NCBI GenBank assembly: GCA_902763085.1 | Contig: CACWQW010000026.1 | Span: forward strand, 1-64,000 | Source of the DNA: Dongibacter bovis | Lineage (GTDB): Bacteria; Bacillota; Negativicutes; Selenomonadales; Selenomonadaceae | Direction of reading: 5' to 3' | DNA: 64,000 nucleotides | Shown: one piece after another, positions 33,803 to 42,830 of the stretch | Position numbering within the stretch: the stretch's first letter is position 1 | Layout: every line of letters begins with the position of its first letter | Translations under genes and position numbers: made by a program | The notes under the pieces: generated by a model | Told to the model about the DNA's origin: nothing | Databases searched by the model: none | Seen by the model: the letters and a program-made list of their open reading frames with translations, nothing else

Positions 33803-35605
33803 ATGTTTTCACGCAGAAGCAAGATCGCCGGTGCCGCGGCGCTGGGGCTCGGCCTCATGACGGCGGCGCCGCATGCGTTCGCCGCGGAGGCAGCGGATGC
33901 CGGGCGGTTCGTGGCGGTCGATACGATCTGGGTACTGCTCGGCGCGGCGCTCGTCTTCTTCATGCAGCCGGGCTTTGCGATGGTCGAGACCGGCCTCACG
34001 CGGGCGAAGAACGCGGGCAACATCGTCATGAAGAATGTCATGGATTTCGCGCTCGGCACGGTCGTCTTTTGGGTCATCGGCTTCGGCCTGATGTTCGGCG
34101 ATGATATCGGCGGCATCATCGGCGCGCCGGATTTCTTCATCCAGAACTGGCAGGTCGCGGACGATGCGGGCTATCCGTCCATGGCGTACGTGATCTTCCA
34201 GACGGTGTTCTGTGCGACGTCGGCGACAATCGTCTCCGGCGCGATGGCAGAGCGCACGAAGTTTTCGGCGTATTGCATTTATAGCATCCTCATCAGCATG
34301 ATCATCTATCCGGTCACGGGCCACTGGATCTGGGGCGGCGGCTGGCTCAGCGAGATGGGCTTCCATGATTTCGCCGGCTCGACGGCAGTCCACATGGTCG
34401 GCGGCATCTGCGCCTTCGTCGGTGCCTACATGCTCGGCGCGCGCATCGGCAAGTACAACAAGGATGGCTCTGTGAACGCCATCCCCGGCCACAGCCTGAC
34501 GCTCGCGGCGCTCGGCGTGTTCATCCTCTGGTTCGCTTGGTTCGGGTTCAACGGCTGCTCGACGGTGTCGATGACGGGCGATGAGACGCTCGTCTCGGCG
34601 TCGACGATCTTCGTCACGACGAACCTCGCGGCGGCGACGGCGACGGTCACGGTCATGGTGCTCACGTGGCTGCGCTACGGCCATCCCGATGTCTCGATGA
34701 CGCTCAATGGCTCGCTCGCCGGCCTCGTCGCGATTACGGCGGGCTGCGATGCCGTGAGCCCGGTCGGCTCGTTCTTCATCGGCCTTATCGCCGGCATCGT
34801 CGTCGTGTTCGCCGTGGAATTCATCGACCAGAAGCTCAAGGTCGACGATCCGGTCGGCGCGGTCGCTGTCCACGGTGTCTGCGGCGCGCTCGGCACGATC
34901 CTTACGGGGCTCTTCGCCGTGAAGGATGGCCTGCTCTATACGGGCGAGGCGCATTTCTTCCTCGTGCAGGTGCTCGGCGTGGTCTGCGTCGCGCTCTACG
35001 TCGCCATCGTCATCACGGTCGTGTTCAGCATCCTCAAGGCGACGATCGGCCTGCGCGTCTCGGCGAAGGAGGAGATCGCGGGCCTCGATTTCGAGGAGCA
35101 CGGCCTCGCTTCCGCGTATGCGGACTTCATGCCGGTGCCGGAGGTGCCCGGCTCGACGTCGGCACCGACACCCATCGATAGCACAGAGGCGTCGGCGCCT
35201 GTGACGGTCACGCAGACGGTCACGGCGGGCGGCAAGCCCATCACCTGCGTCTCCATCGTCACGGCGCGTGAGCGGTTTGAGGCTTTGAAGAACGCGCTCG
35301 AGGACATCGGCATCACGGGCATGACGGTCACGCCGGTCTCTGGCTATGGCCTGCAGAAAGGGCACGCGGAGATGTACCGCGGCGCGAAGGTCGCCTCGAA
35401 GCTCATCCCGAAGGTGCAGGTGAAGGTCGTCGTCTCCGCGATCCCGCCGCAGAAGGTCATCGAGACGGCGAAGGCGGTGCTCCATACGGGGCACTACGGC
35501 GACGGCAAGATTTTCGTCACGCCGGTCACGAATGTCGTCAAGATCCGCACGGGGCAGGAGGGGTTTGATGCCCTGCAGGATTTCCCGCCGAAAGATGAGG
35601 CGTGA
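33803..35605 (+). CDS. amt: Ammonium transporter fused to a C-terminal PII signalling domain
   Basis: 600 residues. A signal-like N-terminus (to about residue 27) precedes an eleven-helix Amt channel: WVLLGAALVFFMQPGFAMVE, FHDFAGSTAVHMVGG (first twin His) and VAVHGVCGALGTI (second). A Pro/Ser/Thr linker near 450-475 leads to a full PII (GlnB/GlnK) domain, ITCVSIVTARERFEALKNAL, with the T-loop GYGLQKGHAEMYRG keeping the modifiable Tyr, then KVQVKVVVSAIPPQKV and GHYGDGKIFVTPV. PII proteins normally block Amt in trans; here the regulator is covalent. ATG has GGAAGGG upstream. Confidence 0.95.
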   Translation: MFSRRSKIAGAAALGLGLMTAAPHAFAAEAADAGRFVAVDTIWVLLGAALVFFMQPGFAMVETGLTRAKNAGNIVMKNVMDFALGTVVFWVIGFGLMFGDDIGGIIGAPDFFIQNWQVADDAGYPSMAYVIFQTVFCATSATIVSGAMAERTKFSAYCIYSILISMIIYPVTGHWIWGGGWLSEMGFHDFAGSTAVHMVGGICAFVGAYMLGARIGKYNKDGSVNAIPGHSLTLAALGVFILWFAWFGFNGCSTVSMTGDETLVSASTIFVTTNLAAATATVTVMVLTWLRYGHPDVSMTLNGSLAGLVAITAGCDAVSPVGSFFIGLIAGIVVVFAVEFIDQKLKVDDPVGAVAVHGVCGALGTILTGLFAVKDGLLYTGEAHFFLVQVLGVVCVALYVAIVITVVFSILKATIGLRVSAKEEIAGLDFEEHGLASAYADFMPVPEVPGSTSAPTPIDSTEASAPVTVTQTVTAGGKPITCVSIVTARERFEALKNALEDIGITGMTVTPVSGYGLQKGHAEMYRGAKVASKLIPKVQVKVVVSAIPPQKVIETAKAVLHTGHYGDGKIFVTPVTNVVKIRTGQEGFDALQDFPPKDEA

Positions 35606-35643
35606 CAGCGCGCCTCAGTTGCGGAAATAAAATCGGATACGAG

Positions 35644-35702
35644 AAAGGCGCCTGCCTTCCGCAGTTCCCAAGATTGGGAACTGCGGGGGCAGGCGCCTTT
35701 TG
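35644..35702 (+). terminator. Terminator after amt
   Basis: A long stem, AAAGGCGCCTGCC with GGCAGGCGCCTTT plus inner CCGCAGTTCCC/GGGAACTGCGG, followed by TTTT. Bidirectional use with lysA is possible. Confidence 0.88.
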
Positions 35703-35786
35703 CTGTCTATCATGGTCGAGGGCACTCGGTGTGCGCAGCGTGTGCGTGCAGCGTGTGTGCGATTCCTCAGTGCGGCTTGCCGCGTC

Positions 35787-37046
35787 TCACTTGAGGACGG
35801 AGCCTGGGTAACGGAGCGTCGCGAAGTAGTCGTCGAGCGTCTCGGCGCGGCGGATGAGCTCGACGCTGCCGTCCTCGTGGAGCAGGAGTTCGGCACACCA
35901 GAGCTTGCCGTTGTAGTTGAAGCCCATGGCGCTGCCGTGCGCGCCCGTGTCGTGGATGATGACGAGGTCGCCGATGTCGATCTTCGGCAGTTTGCGGTCG
36001 ATGGCGAATTTATCGTTGTTCTCGCAGAGCGAGCCCGTGATGTCGTACGTGTGGTCGCAGGGCGCGTCCTCCTTGCCTGCGATCGTGATGTGGTGGTAGG
36101 CGCCGTACATCGCGGGGCGCATGAGGTTCGCCATGCAGGAGTCGAGGCCGATGTAGTCCTTGTACGTCTTCTTCTCGTGGAGGACGGTCGAGACGAGCCA
36201 GCCAGCGTCTCCCGTGATGGCGCGGCCGCTCTCCGTGAGGATCGCGACGTCGCCGAGGCCCGCGGGGACCATGAGCTCATCGTAGAGCTTATGGATGCCC
36301 TCGCCGATCTCCATGAGGTCGAGCGGCTCCTCCTCGGGGCGGTAGGGGATGCCGAAGCCGCCGCCGAGGTTCACGAACTCGACGTGGATGCCGAGGCGTT
36401 CCTTGAGCTCGCGCGCGAGCGTGAACATGAGCTTCGCCGTGAAGAGGAACGCCTCCGTGCGGCGTTCGTTTGAGGCGACCATCGTGTGCAGGCCGAAGCG
36501 CTTGACGCCCTTCTCCTGTGCGCGCCGGTAGCCTTCGAAGAGCTGGTCGCGCGGCAGGCCGTACTTCGCCTCGGTCGGCTTGCCGATGATGTCGTTGCCC
36601 TCCATGAGGTCGCCGGGGTTGTAGCGGAAGCAGAGGCAGGCGGGCAGCCCGGCGTTCTGCTCGAGGTAGTCGAGGTGGCTGAGGTCGTCGAGGTTGATGA
36701 TGGCGCCGAGCTCGATGGCTTTCTGGAATTCATCGGCGGGCGTGTCGTTCGACGTGAGCAGGATCTCCTCGCCCTTGATGCCGGCGATGTCGGAGAGCAC
36801 GAGCTCCGCGAGGCTGCTGCAGTCGGTACCGGCGCCCTCCTCGTGGAGGATCTCTAGAATGCGCGGGTTCGGCAGCGCCTTGACGGCGAACTGCTCGCGG
36901 AAGCGCGGCGCCCAGGCGAACGCTTTCTGGAGCGCGCGGATGTTCCCGCGGATCTTCTTCTCATCGTAGATGTGGAACGGCGTCGGGTATTTCTTCACGA
37001 CTTCGCGCAGCGCGTCGGCAGTCAGTGGAAAGGTTTTCTCGGACAT
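35787..37046 (-). CDS. lysA: Diaminopimelate decarboxylase (LysA-like)
   Basis: 419 residues, fold III PLP decarboxylase. PLP Lys lies in EQFAVKALPNPRIL; GAGTDCSSLAEL, VNLGGGFGIPYRPEE and LTESGRAITGDAGW bind the cofactor, and DSCMANLMRPAMYGAYH and CENNDKFAIDRKL are near the active site. It resembles the LysA2-type branch more than classical LysA. Selenomonads also have lysine/ornithine decarboxylases for cadaverine, but those are of the eukaryote ODC-like type; substrate here is therefore likely meso-DAP. ATG has AAGGAGG upstream. Confidence 0.85.
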   Translation of the reverse strand: MSEKTFPLTADALREVVKKYPTPFHIYDEKKIRGNIRALQKAFAWAPRFREQFAVKALPNPRILEILHEEGAGTDCSSLAELVLSDIAGIKGEEILLTSNDTPADEFQKAIELGAIINLDDLSHLDYLEQNAGLPACLCFRYNPGDLMEGNDIIGKPTEAKYGLPRDQLFEGYRRAQEKGVKRFGLHTMVASNERRTEAFLFTAKLMFTLARELKERLGIHVEFVNLGGGFGIPYRPEEEPLDLMEIGEGIHKLYDELMVPAGLGDVAILTESGRAITGDAGWLVSTVLHEKKTYKDYIGLDSCMANLMRPAMYGAYHHITIAGKEDAPCDHTYDITGSLCENNDKFAIDRKLPKIDIGDLVIIHDTGAHGSAMGFNYNGKLWCAELLLHEDGSVELIRRAETLDDYFATLRYPGSVLK

Positions 37047-37109
37047 GGGATGCCTCCTTATCGTCGTGCAGGCGGCGGTGCCTGCGTTTGCCTGTAAAAA
37101 TGTAAATAA

Positions 37110-37139
37110 ATTATAACAAAATGTGCATAGCTGTGTCAA
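37110..37139 (-). promoter_or_regulatory. Promoter of lysA
   Basis: Minus-strand perfect TTGACA (37134-37139), 18 bases, perfect TATAAT (37110-37115). Confidence 0.8.
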
Positions 37140-37249
37140 TTACTATTCAAATGAGTTGTATGAGAGACGGCGGCGCGGTGGTGTACGGAGGCGGGATTCT
37201 GTGATAGAATAGGGGGAAATCATGATGTGTCGGCAGAGGAGGCAGAGGC

Positions 37250-37618
37250 ATGAGGAGAATCCTTTCTTTCCTTCGATTTTTCCGCAGGGATCTCGCGGTG
37301 CTGTTCATGGCGGCGAAGGAGCCGCGGACACCGGGGCGCGTGCGTGTGCTTTTGCTGCTCACGATCCTCTATCTCCTGAGCCCTATCGACCTCATCCCGG
37401 ACACGATCCCCGTCGTCGGCGTGCTCGACGATGCCGTGCTCGTGCCGGCGGCGGTCACAGGGCTCCTGCATCTCGTGCCGCAGGACGTGCGGCAGCGGTC
37501 GGAGCAGCAGGCGGACTGGCTGCTGCGCCACGGCGGGGCGGTGCTCGTGCTCGCAGGCGTCATCGTCGTGCTTTGGCTCGCGCTCCTCGTCTGGGGCATC
37601 AGCCGCCTGTTCGCGTGA
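37250..37618 (+). CDS. DUF1232 (YkvA-like) membrane protein
   Basis: 122 residues. The DUF1232 signature is LLTILYLLSPIDLIPDTIPVVGVLDD; a second helix closes the C-terminus (VLVLAGVIVVLWLALLVWG). Function of the family is unknown. GAGGAGG precedes the ATG; a likely -10 (TAGAAT, 37203) is upstream. Confidence 0.88.
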   Translation: MRRILSFLRFFRRDLAVLFMAAKEPRTPGRVRVLLLLTILYLLSPIDLIPDTIPVVGVLDDAVLVPAAVTGLLHLVPQDVRQRSEQQADWLLRHGGAVLVLAGVIVVLWLALLVWGISRLFA

Positions 37619-37699
37619 GGGCGGCGCCCCGGCAGGAGCGCTTCAGAAAGGGCGGCGGAGGGGAGACTGCCGCAGGGGATCATCGGAAGGAGTATCGTT

Positions 37700-40096
37700 T
37701 TGCGTTTATACATTGCCGAGAAGCCGAGCATGGGGCGGGAGATCGCGAAGTGCCTCCAGGGGCCGGCGCAGCGCCATGACGGCTATCTCGTGACGGGAGA
37801 GGGCGTCGTGACGTGGCTGTTCGGCCACATCCTGCGGCAGGCGGAGCCGCAGGAGTACGATGCGCGCTACAAGAGGTGGCGCGCGGAGGACCTGCCCATC
37901 CTGCCGCAGGCGTGGAAGCTCTACGTCGCGAAGGGGAGCGAGAAGCAGTTCGCCATCGTGAAGAAGCTCATCGCCGACGCGGACGAGATCGTGCACGCAG
38001 GCGACCCGGACCGCGAGGGACAGCTGCTCGTCGACGAGGTGCTCGACTACCTCGGCAACGAGAAGCCCGTAAAGCGCATCCTCCTCAACGCGCTCGACGA
38101 GAAGAGCATCAAGAGCGCGAACGCGCACCTGCGCGACAACGCGGACTTTTTCCCGCTCAAGCAGTCGGCGCTCGCGCGCTCGCGCGCCGACTGGCTCATC
38201 GGCATGAACCTCTCGCGTGCCTATACGCTCGCGGCGCGGCGCGCGGGGCATGCGCGCATCGTGCTGCCCATCGGCAGGGTCAAGACGCCGACGCTCGCGC
38301 TCGTCGTGCGCCGGGAGCGTGAGATCGAGCACTTCACGCCCGTTGACTACTATAATATCAAGGCGACGTTCGCCCACGAAAACGGCACGTTCACCGCGCA
38401 GTGGAAGCCGCGTGATACGATGGCGGGGCTCGACAGCGAGAACCGCCTCATCGACAAGGGCGTGGCAGAGGCGCAGCTCCACGCGTTTTCCGAGGAGCCG
38501 CGCGAGGGGCGCATCACGGGCTACACGCGCGCGAAGAAGCAGGAGAGCGCGCCGCTGCCGTTCTCGCTCTCGAGCCTGCAGGTGCTCGCGGGCAAGCGGT
38601 TCGGCTACGAGCCGCAGCTCGTGCTCGATACGGCGCAGAAGCTCTACGAGAAGAAGCTCACGACGTACCCGCGCGCGTGGGCAGCGAAGGCCGACCCCGC
38701 GAAAAAAAGCCGCGCCTGGAACGACAAGAAGATCTCGGCGCACCATGCGATCATCCCGACGACGGTGCGCGTGAATCCCGAGACGCTGCCCGCGGCGGAG
38801 CGCAACCTCTATACGCTCATCGCGCGCGGCTACCTCGCGCAGTTCTACCCGAATCATGTCTACGACCAGACGAAGGTCGAGGTCACATACCATGACGAGC
38901 TCTTCACGGCGAGCGGCCGCACGGAGCGCGACCCGGGCTGGAAAATCATGTATCAGGCGAAGGCGCGCCGCGCCGCGGGCGAGGAGGACGAGGCGGAGGA
39001 GAAGCTGGCGTCCGACGAGAGCGAGCACGCACTGCCCGCGATGAAAAAGGGGGACGCCGTCACCTACGCGCAGGGCGAGCTCAAGCAGAGCGTCACGAAG
39101 CCGCCCGTGCGCTTCACGCCGGCGACGCTGCTCGCGGGCATGAAGGAAATCCATAAATACGTCAAGAACCCCGAGGCGAAGAAACAGCTCAAGGACGTCT
39201 ACGGCATCGGCACGGAGGCGACGCGCGCGACGATCATCGACGACCTCATCCGGCGCCGTTTCCTGCATCCGCAGGGGAAGAAGAAATACCTCGTGCCCGA
39301 GGCGTCCGCCTACCTGCTCATCGACGCGCTGCCCGACGAGATGACGTACCCCGACTCGACGGCGATCTGGGAGGACCGCCTGCACTCGATGTCGGAGGGC
39401 GAGGGCACGCTCGACGAGTTCCTCGCGGCGCAGATCGATTTCACGCGGAAGCTCTGCGCCAAGGCGCTCGACGTCCACATGAAGGTCGAGGGGGAGAACG
39501 TCTGCCCGCGCTGCCAGCGCGGCGTCCTCGTGCAGCGCACGGGGAAGAACGGCGTCTTCTGGGGGTGCAGCAACTACCCGCGCTGCCGCCTCACGTGCAG
39601 CGACAAGGATGGGAAACCCGACCTCGCCGAGGCGAAGGCGCGCGCGGCGCGCGGCGGTGCGGCAGCGGGCGCCAGTGCGGCGGCACCTGCCTCTCCGTGG
39701 CGCAGCGCCCGCGCCGCTGCCTATACCGCGGCACCTGCGCGCCCCGGACGTGCCGGACGGCAGGGGCAGGCGGCACCGCGCGGCGACGCCGTTCGAGAGC
39801 AGCCGCAGGCGGCGCCGACGGCGGCGGATTGGGCGGAGCTCAACGACCTCTTCGGACCGCCTGAGCCGCCGCGCGGAGGGCAGAGATTCACGCCGAAGCC
39901 GAAGTACTCAGCGAGCCCGCTCGAGAAGATGGGCCGCGAGGAGACGCCCGCGGCGGACGCCGTGCTCTGCCCGCACTGCCGCGAGGGCCATCTGCGTCGC
40001 GTGCGCGGCAAGAACGGCTTTTTCTGGGGGTGCAGCAACTACCCGCGCTGCACCGCGACGTTCGACGATGACCACGGGAAACCGGCGCTCGGCTAG
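37700..40096 (+). CDS. topB: DNA topoisomerase III with extra C-terminal zinc ribbons
   Basis: 798 residues from TTG 37700 (GGAAGG upstream). The toprim domain opens RLYIAEKPSMGREIAKCL and has HAGDPDREGQLLVDE; the active-site Tyr is in KKLTTYPR, and SAHHAIIPTT and YGIGTEATRATIID are conserved. After about residue 590 come two topoisomerase zinc ribbons (CPRCQRGVLV...GCSNYPRC and CPHCREGHLR...GCSNYPRC), joined by a 100-residue Ala/Arg-rich linker. Type IA enzymes decatenate DNA by single-strand passage. Confidence 0.96.
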   Translation: MRLYIAEKPSMGREIAKCLQGPAQRHDGYLVTGEGVVTWLFGHILRQAEPQEYDARYKRWRAEDLPILPQAWKLYVAKGSEKQFAIVKKLIADADEIVHAGDPDREGQLLVDEVLDYLGNEKPVKRILLNALDEKSIKSANAHLRDNADFFPLKQSALARSRADWLIGMNLSRAYTLAARRAGHARIVLPIGRVKTPTLALVVRREREIEHFTPVDYYNIKATFAHENGTFTAQWKPRDTMAGLDSENRLIDKGVAEAQLHAFSEEPREGRITGYTRAKKQESAPLPFSLSSLQVLAGKRFGYEPQLVLDTAQKLYEKKLTTYPRAWAAKADPAKKSRAWNDKKISAHHAIIPTTVRVNPETLPAAERNLYTLIARGYLAQFYPNHVYDQTKVEVTYHDELFTASGRTERDPGWKIMYQAKARRAAGEEDEAEEKLASDESEHALPAMKKGDAVTYAQGELKQSVTKPPVRFTPATLLAGMKEIHKYVKNPEAKKQLKDVYGIGTEATRATIIDDLIRRRFLHPQGKKKYLVPEASAYLLIDALPDEMTYPDSTAIWEDRLHSMSEGEGTLDEFLAAQIDFTRKLCAKALDVHMKVEGENVCPRCQRGVLVQRTGKNGVFWGCSNYPRCRLTCSDKDGKPDLAEAKARAARGGAAAGASAAAPASPWRSARAAAYTAAPARPGRAGRQGQAAPRGDAVREQPQAAPTAADWAELNDLFGPPEPPRGGQRFTPKPKYSASPLEKMGREETPAADAVLCPHCREGHLRRVRGKNGFFWGCSNYPRCTATFDDDHGKPALG

Positions 40097-40174
40097 CGAC
40101 GCAGGATAGTCGCCGCACCGGACGGCGGGATGAAGGATCGATGAGACACGAGAGAGGATAGGAAAGGAAACCGT

Positions 40175-41365
40175 ATGGAACAGACATTTGCAGCCCTCGG
40201 ACTGCCGGAGGCGCTCACGCGGGCGCTCGGCGCGCAGGGCATCGAGACGCCGACACCCGTCCAGGTGCAGGCGGTGCCGCGCCTTGCCGCAGGGGAGAAC
40301 CTCCTCGTGCAGGCGCCGACGGGGACGGGCAAGACGCTCGCTTACCTGCTGCCCCTCCTCGCGAAGCTCGACGCCTCCCTGCCGCAGGCGCAGGCTGTCG
40401 TGCTCGCCCCGACGCAGGAGCTCTCCATGCAGATCGCACGCACGGCGCAGGCGCTCGCGCAGGCGGCAGCGCTCCCCGTGCGCACGCTCGGCCTCATCGG
40501 CGGCGCGAACATCAAGCGGCAGATCGAGGCGCTCAAGAAGAAGCCGCAGCTCGTCGTCGGCACGACGGGGCGCCTCCTCGAGCTCGCGGAGAAGGGCAAG
40601 CTGAAGCTCGCCGCCGTGCGCCTGCTCGTGCTTGATGAGTTCGACCGGCTCTTAGATGACCAGAGCGGCGAGGAGACGGCGGCATTCGTGCGGCGGCTCC
40701 GCCGGGACGCGGCGGGAGAGCTGCAGTACGCGCTCTTTTCCGCCACGGCGGCGCCGAAGGCGTGCGAGCGTGCCGCGTTCCTCGGCGAGCCTGCGCGCAT
40801 CACGGTCGCGGGTGCCGCGCATGTGCCGTCCACCATCCGCCACTACGCGCTCATGACGCCTTTCCGCGAGAAGGCGGAGCGCGTGCGCCGGCTCTCGCGG
40901 CGCCTCGGCGTGCGGCGCGGCATCGTCTTCATCAACCGCGCGTTCGACGCGGAGCGGACGCTCGCGAAGCTCCGCTACGACGGCGTGCGGGCGGACGCGC
41001 TCGTCGGCGCGGCGGATAAGCAGGCGCGGCAGAAGGCCATCGCCGATTTCCGCCACGGGCGCACGACGCTGCTGCTCGCGACGGATCTCGCGGCGCGCGG
41101 CCTCGACCTGCCAGAGGTCGACACCGTGTTCAACCTCGACCTGCCGGAGGACGCGCGCACGTACCTGCACCGCGCGGGGCGCACGGGACGCGCCGGCAGG
41201 GAGGGGCGCGTGATCACGCTCGCGGACTACCGCGAGGCGGAGAAGCTCGCGCGCCTCACGCGGAGCCTCGACGTCGAGCTCACCCCGCTCCCGCAGGGGA
41301 GGCCGCAGGCTCCATCGAAAGATAAGAAAGAAAAGAAGGAAAAGAAGCAGTACCACAGGAGGTAA
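40175..41365 (+). CDS. DEAD-box-family RNA helicase (DEFD variant)
   Basis: 396 residues. Motif I is APTGTGKT, Ia PTQELSMQ, II DEFD in place of DEAD, III SAT, V ATDLAARGLDLP and VI HRAGRTGRAG. It has the two RecA domains only and a Lys-rich end (about 15 residues) for RNA contact. It resembles CshB/RhlE-type helicases of ribosome assembly or mRNA decay. GGAAAGGAAAC precedes the ATG. Confidence 0.92.
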   Translation: MEQTFAALGLPEALTRALGAQGIETPTPVQVQAVPRLAAGENLLVQAPTGTGKTLAYLLPLLAKLDASLPQAQAVVLAPTQELSMQIARTAQALAQAAALPVRTLGLIGGANIKRQIEALKKKPQLVVGTTGRLLELAEKGKLKLAAVRLLVLDEFDRLLDDQSGEETAAFVRRLRRDAAGELQYALFSATAAPKACERAAFLGEPARITVAGAAHVPSTIRHYALMTPFREKAERVRRLSRRLGVRRGIVFINRAFDAERTLAKLRYDGVRADALVGAADKQARQKAIADFRHGRTTLLLATDLAARGLDLPEVDTVFNLDLPEDARTYLHRAGRTGRAGREGRVITLADYREAEKLARLTRSLDVELTPLPQGRPQAPSKDKKEKKEKKQYHRR

Positions 41366-41373
41366 CAGCATCC

Positions 41374-42720
41374 ATGGACATCGTGACGATCCTCATGCAG
41401 CTCTTGCTCGTCGCGTTCCTCATCTTCATGAACGGGTTCTTCGTCGCGGCGGAGTTCTCCATCGTGAAGATCCGGCCGTCGCGCCTCGAGACGCTCATCC
41501 AGGAGGGGAATAAGCGCGCGGCTTACGCGAAGAAGCTCAGCGATCATCTCGACTCCTCGCTCTCCGTCACGCAGCTCGGCATCACGCTCGCCTCCCTCGG
41601 CCTCGGCTGGGTCGGTGAGCCTGCCGTCGCGACGCTCATCCTGCCCGTCACGCGGGCGCTCGGCGCCGCCGATGCCGTCGGGCATACGATCGCGCTCGCG
41701 CTCGCGTTTGCCATCATCACGGGCGGGCACATCGTGCTCGGCGAGCTCACGCCGAAGACGATGGCGATCCAGAGCGTCGAGAAGATTGTGCTCACGGTCG
41801 CGCTCCCGATGCTCATCTTCGAGCGCGTCATGTATCCCTTTGTCTGGCTGCTCAACCACGTCGCGAACTGGGTCGCGCACCGCCTCGGCTTCGAGACGGA
41901 TGGCGACGGCGAGGAGGCGCACACGGAGGAGGAGATCCGCCTGCTCATGGAGGAGAGCTACAAGCAGGGACTCATCGACGACACGGAGGCGGACTTCGTC
42001 GACAACGTTTTCGACTTCACGGACCTCAACGTGCGCGAGATCATGACGCCGCGCACGGACATGGTCTGCCTCGACCTCGCGGATGACCTCGACACGAACC
42101 TCCACATCATCTTCGAGGAGCAGCTCACGCGCTATCCGCTCTGCAAGGAGGACAAGGACCACATCGTCGGCTTCCTGCACGTCAAGGATCTCTTGAAAGC
42201 ACTCTATACGACGCCGGGGCGCCGCGTGAGCCTGCGCCGCCTCGCGCGCAAGGCGCTCGTCGTGCCGGACAGCATGGACGTGAGCGTGCTCCTCAAGACC
42301 ATGCAGCAGCGGCGTGCGCAGATGGCGATCGTCGTCGACGAGTACGGCGGCACGGCAGGCATGGTGACGATCGAGGACATCGTCGAGGAGATCGTCGGCG
42401 ACATCCAGGACGAGTTCGACGAGGAGCGCCCGACGGCGGTGCAGTGCGCGCCGCGCCTCTTCTCCATCGACGCGAAGCTCCTGCTCGATGACCTCGAGGA
42501 CATCCTCGAGATCGACATTGACGACGTGGAGGTCGACACCGTCGGCGGCTGGCTCTACGCGCGTCTCGGCACGGAGCCGCGCGTCGGGCAGATGGCGGCC
42601 TACCGCGGCCACATCTTCTACGTGGAGGAGGTCGACGGCGTGCGCATCACGCGCGTGCTCATCCACCGCGCGGGCGACCTCGCGGAGGAGCACGAGGAGA
42701 TCGTCGAGAACCTCGAGTGA
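41374..42720 (+). CDS. CNNM/CorC-type transporter-associated protein (DUF21-CBS-CorC_HlyC)
   Basis: 448 residues. An N-terminal DUF21 membrane domain (MNGFFVAAEFSIVKIRPSRL; VTQLGITLASLGLGWVGEP; GELTPKTMAIQ), a CBS pair (REIMTPRTDMVCLD; VVDEYGGTAGMVTIEDIVEE) and a CorC_HlyC end. CNNM proteins move or regulate Mg2+ and some export Co2+. It lies 8 bases after the helicase gene with AGGAGG. Confidence 0.93.
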   Translation: MDIVTILMQLLLVAFLIFMNGFFVAAEFSIVKIRPSRLETLIQEGNKRAAYAKKLSDHLDSSLSVTQLGITLASLGLGWVGEPAVATLILPVTRALGAADAVGHTIALALAFAIITGGHIVLGELTPKTMAIQSVEKIVLTVALPMLIFERVMYPFVWLLNHVANWVAHRLGFETDGDGEEAHTEEEIRLLMEESYKQGLIDDTEADFVDNVFDFTDLNVREIMTPRTDMVCLDLADDLDTNLHIIFEEQLTRYPLCKEDKDHIVGFLHVKDLLKALYTTPGRRVSLRRLARKALVVPDSMDVSVLLKTMQQRRAQMAIVVDEYGGTAGMVTIEDIVEEIVGDIQDEFDEERPTAVQCAPRLFSIDAKLLLDDLEDILEIDIDDVEVDTVGGWLYARLGTEPRVGQMAAYRGHIFYVEEVDGVRITRVLIHRAGDLAEEHEEIVENLE

Positions 42721-42803
42721 GCCGAGACGGAAAGAATTTCATCGATAAGACTAGGCTTTTTCTAGGAAACACGCTATAATAATAGAGATAGGGACGGAAA
42801 GAT

Positions 42804-42830
42804 ATGCCATTTCAGGTGACCACGCCATGA
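42804..42830 (+). CDS. Short leader peptide overlapping the ABC-F start
   Basis: ATG with GGGACGGAAAG 5' encodes MPFQVTTP and stops in ATGA, sharing bases with the ABC-F start at 42827. The ABC-F gene itself has only a weak site (AGGTG). Coupled translation or leader-peptide control, as known for several ABC-F resistance genes, is a reasonable inference. A TATAAT at 42774 could be the promoter. Confidence 0.4.
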   Translation: MPFQVTTP

